From NCBI GenBank assembly GCA_018398765.1, contig JAHBMJ010005747.1, forward strand, positions 1 through 45,457: 45,457 nt of DNA. Reading direction: 5' to 3'. The first letter of the stretch is position 1, and each line of letters opens with the position of its first letter. Made by a program: the position numbers and the translations under genes. The stretch comes from Chromera velia. Taxonomy: Eukaryota; Sar; Chromeraceae. Of the stretch, positions 45,320 to 45,457 are shown one piece after another. The notes under the pieces were generated by a model, which saw only the letters and a list, made by a program, of their open reading frames with translations, did no database searches and was not told where the DNA came from.

Positions 45320-45457
45320 AAAGAGACAGAGAAAAAGAAAAGAAAGAGAAAATTAAGAGAAAGAAAGAAACCTTGCCGAGAGAACTAAGAAAAGCCGAAG
45401 GAAAATCGAAAGAAAAGAAGAAACCTTTCGGACGGGGCGCCCGCCGGGGCCCCGGCC
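45320..45457. other. Purine-rich simple sequence with GC-rich end
   Basis: About 110 bases of GAAAGA-type sequence, then about 25 bases of G and C at the right edge. No gene. The abrupt GC end may be a contig-end artefact. Confidence 0.4.

Overview
The window looks like nuclear DNA of a photosynthetic alveolate, most likely a chromerid such as Chromera velia. This is an inference from gene style, not a database match. Coding GC is moderate, genes are split by many GT-AG introns with a strikingly constant TGCAG acceptor, introns are long and full of (TG)n, (CA)n, (GA)n, (CTT)n and (GGAA)n tracts, and AT-rich repeat blocks lie between genes. I saw no rRNA, tRNA, CRISPR or bacterial operon structure.

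Positions 1-24483 (+) hold one giant gene that enters from the left edge. About 47 exons can be placed. Eight are large (186-3171 nt). Some 39 are micro-exons of 3-99 nt. Every exon I accept is a multiple of three and phase 0. The protein has nine complete copies of a module C-x(7-10)-C-x3-C-x(8-14)-C, two half copies, and more than 1000 residues of charged helical or coiled-coil sequence. The layout resembles the micro-exon genes described in schistosomes. This is the strongest candidate for an undescribed system.

Positions 25658-27497 (-) encode a GatC-like subunit of glutamyl/aspartyl-tRNA amidotransferase with an apparent organelle presequence; one of its introns carries a 78-bp minisatellite. 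Positions 28305-29123 (+) encode an intronless membrane protein with a signal peptide, one transmembrane helix and a C-terminal OmpA-like domain. The two start codons face away from each other across about 800 bp that contains a perfect 20-bp GC palindrome.

Positions 29124-34650 are gene-poor. They hold microsatellites, a pair of 301-bp direct repeats and a tandem array of about 220 bp per unit. Positions 34657-37922 (-) carry a five-exon (or longer) gene for a basic, serine-rich, low-complexity protein; its exon phases match perfectly and it includes an 18-nt micro-exon. Positions 38875-42367 (+) encode an ankyrin-repeat protein of about 986 residues, interrupted by a 21-base assembly gap.

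Positions 42712-45228 form an LTR-type element. Two 370-bp direct repeats flank a minus-strand reading frame that shows no reverse transcriptase or integrase. The right end of the window is purine-rich simple sequence ending in a GC-rich stretch.
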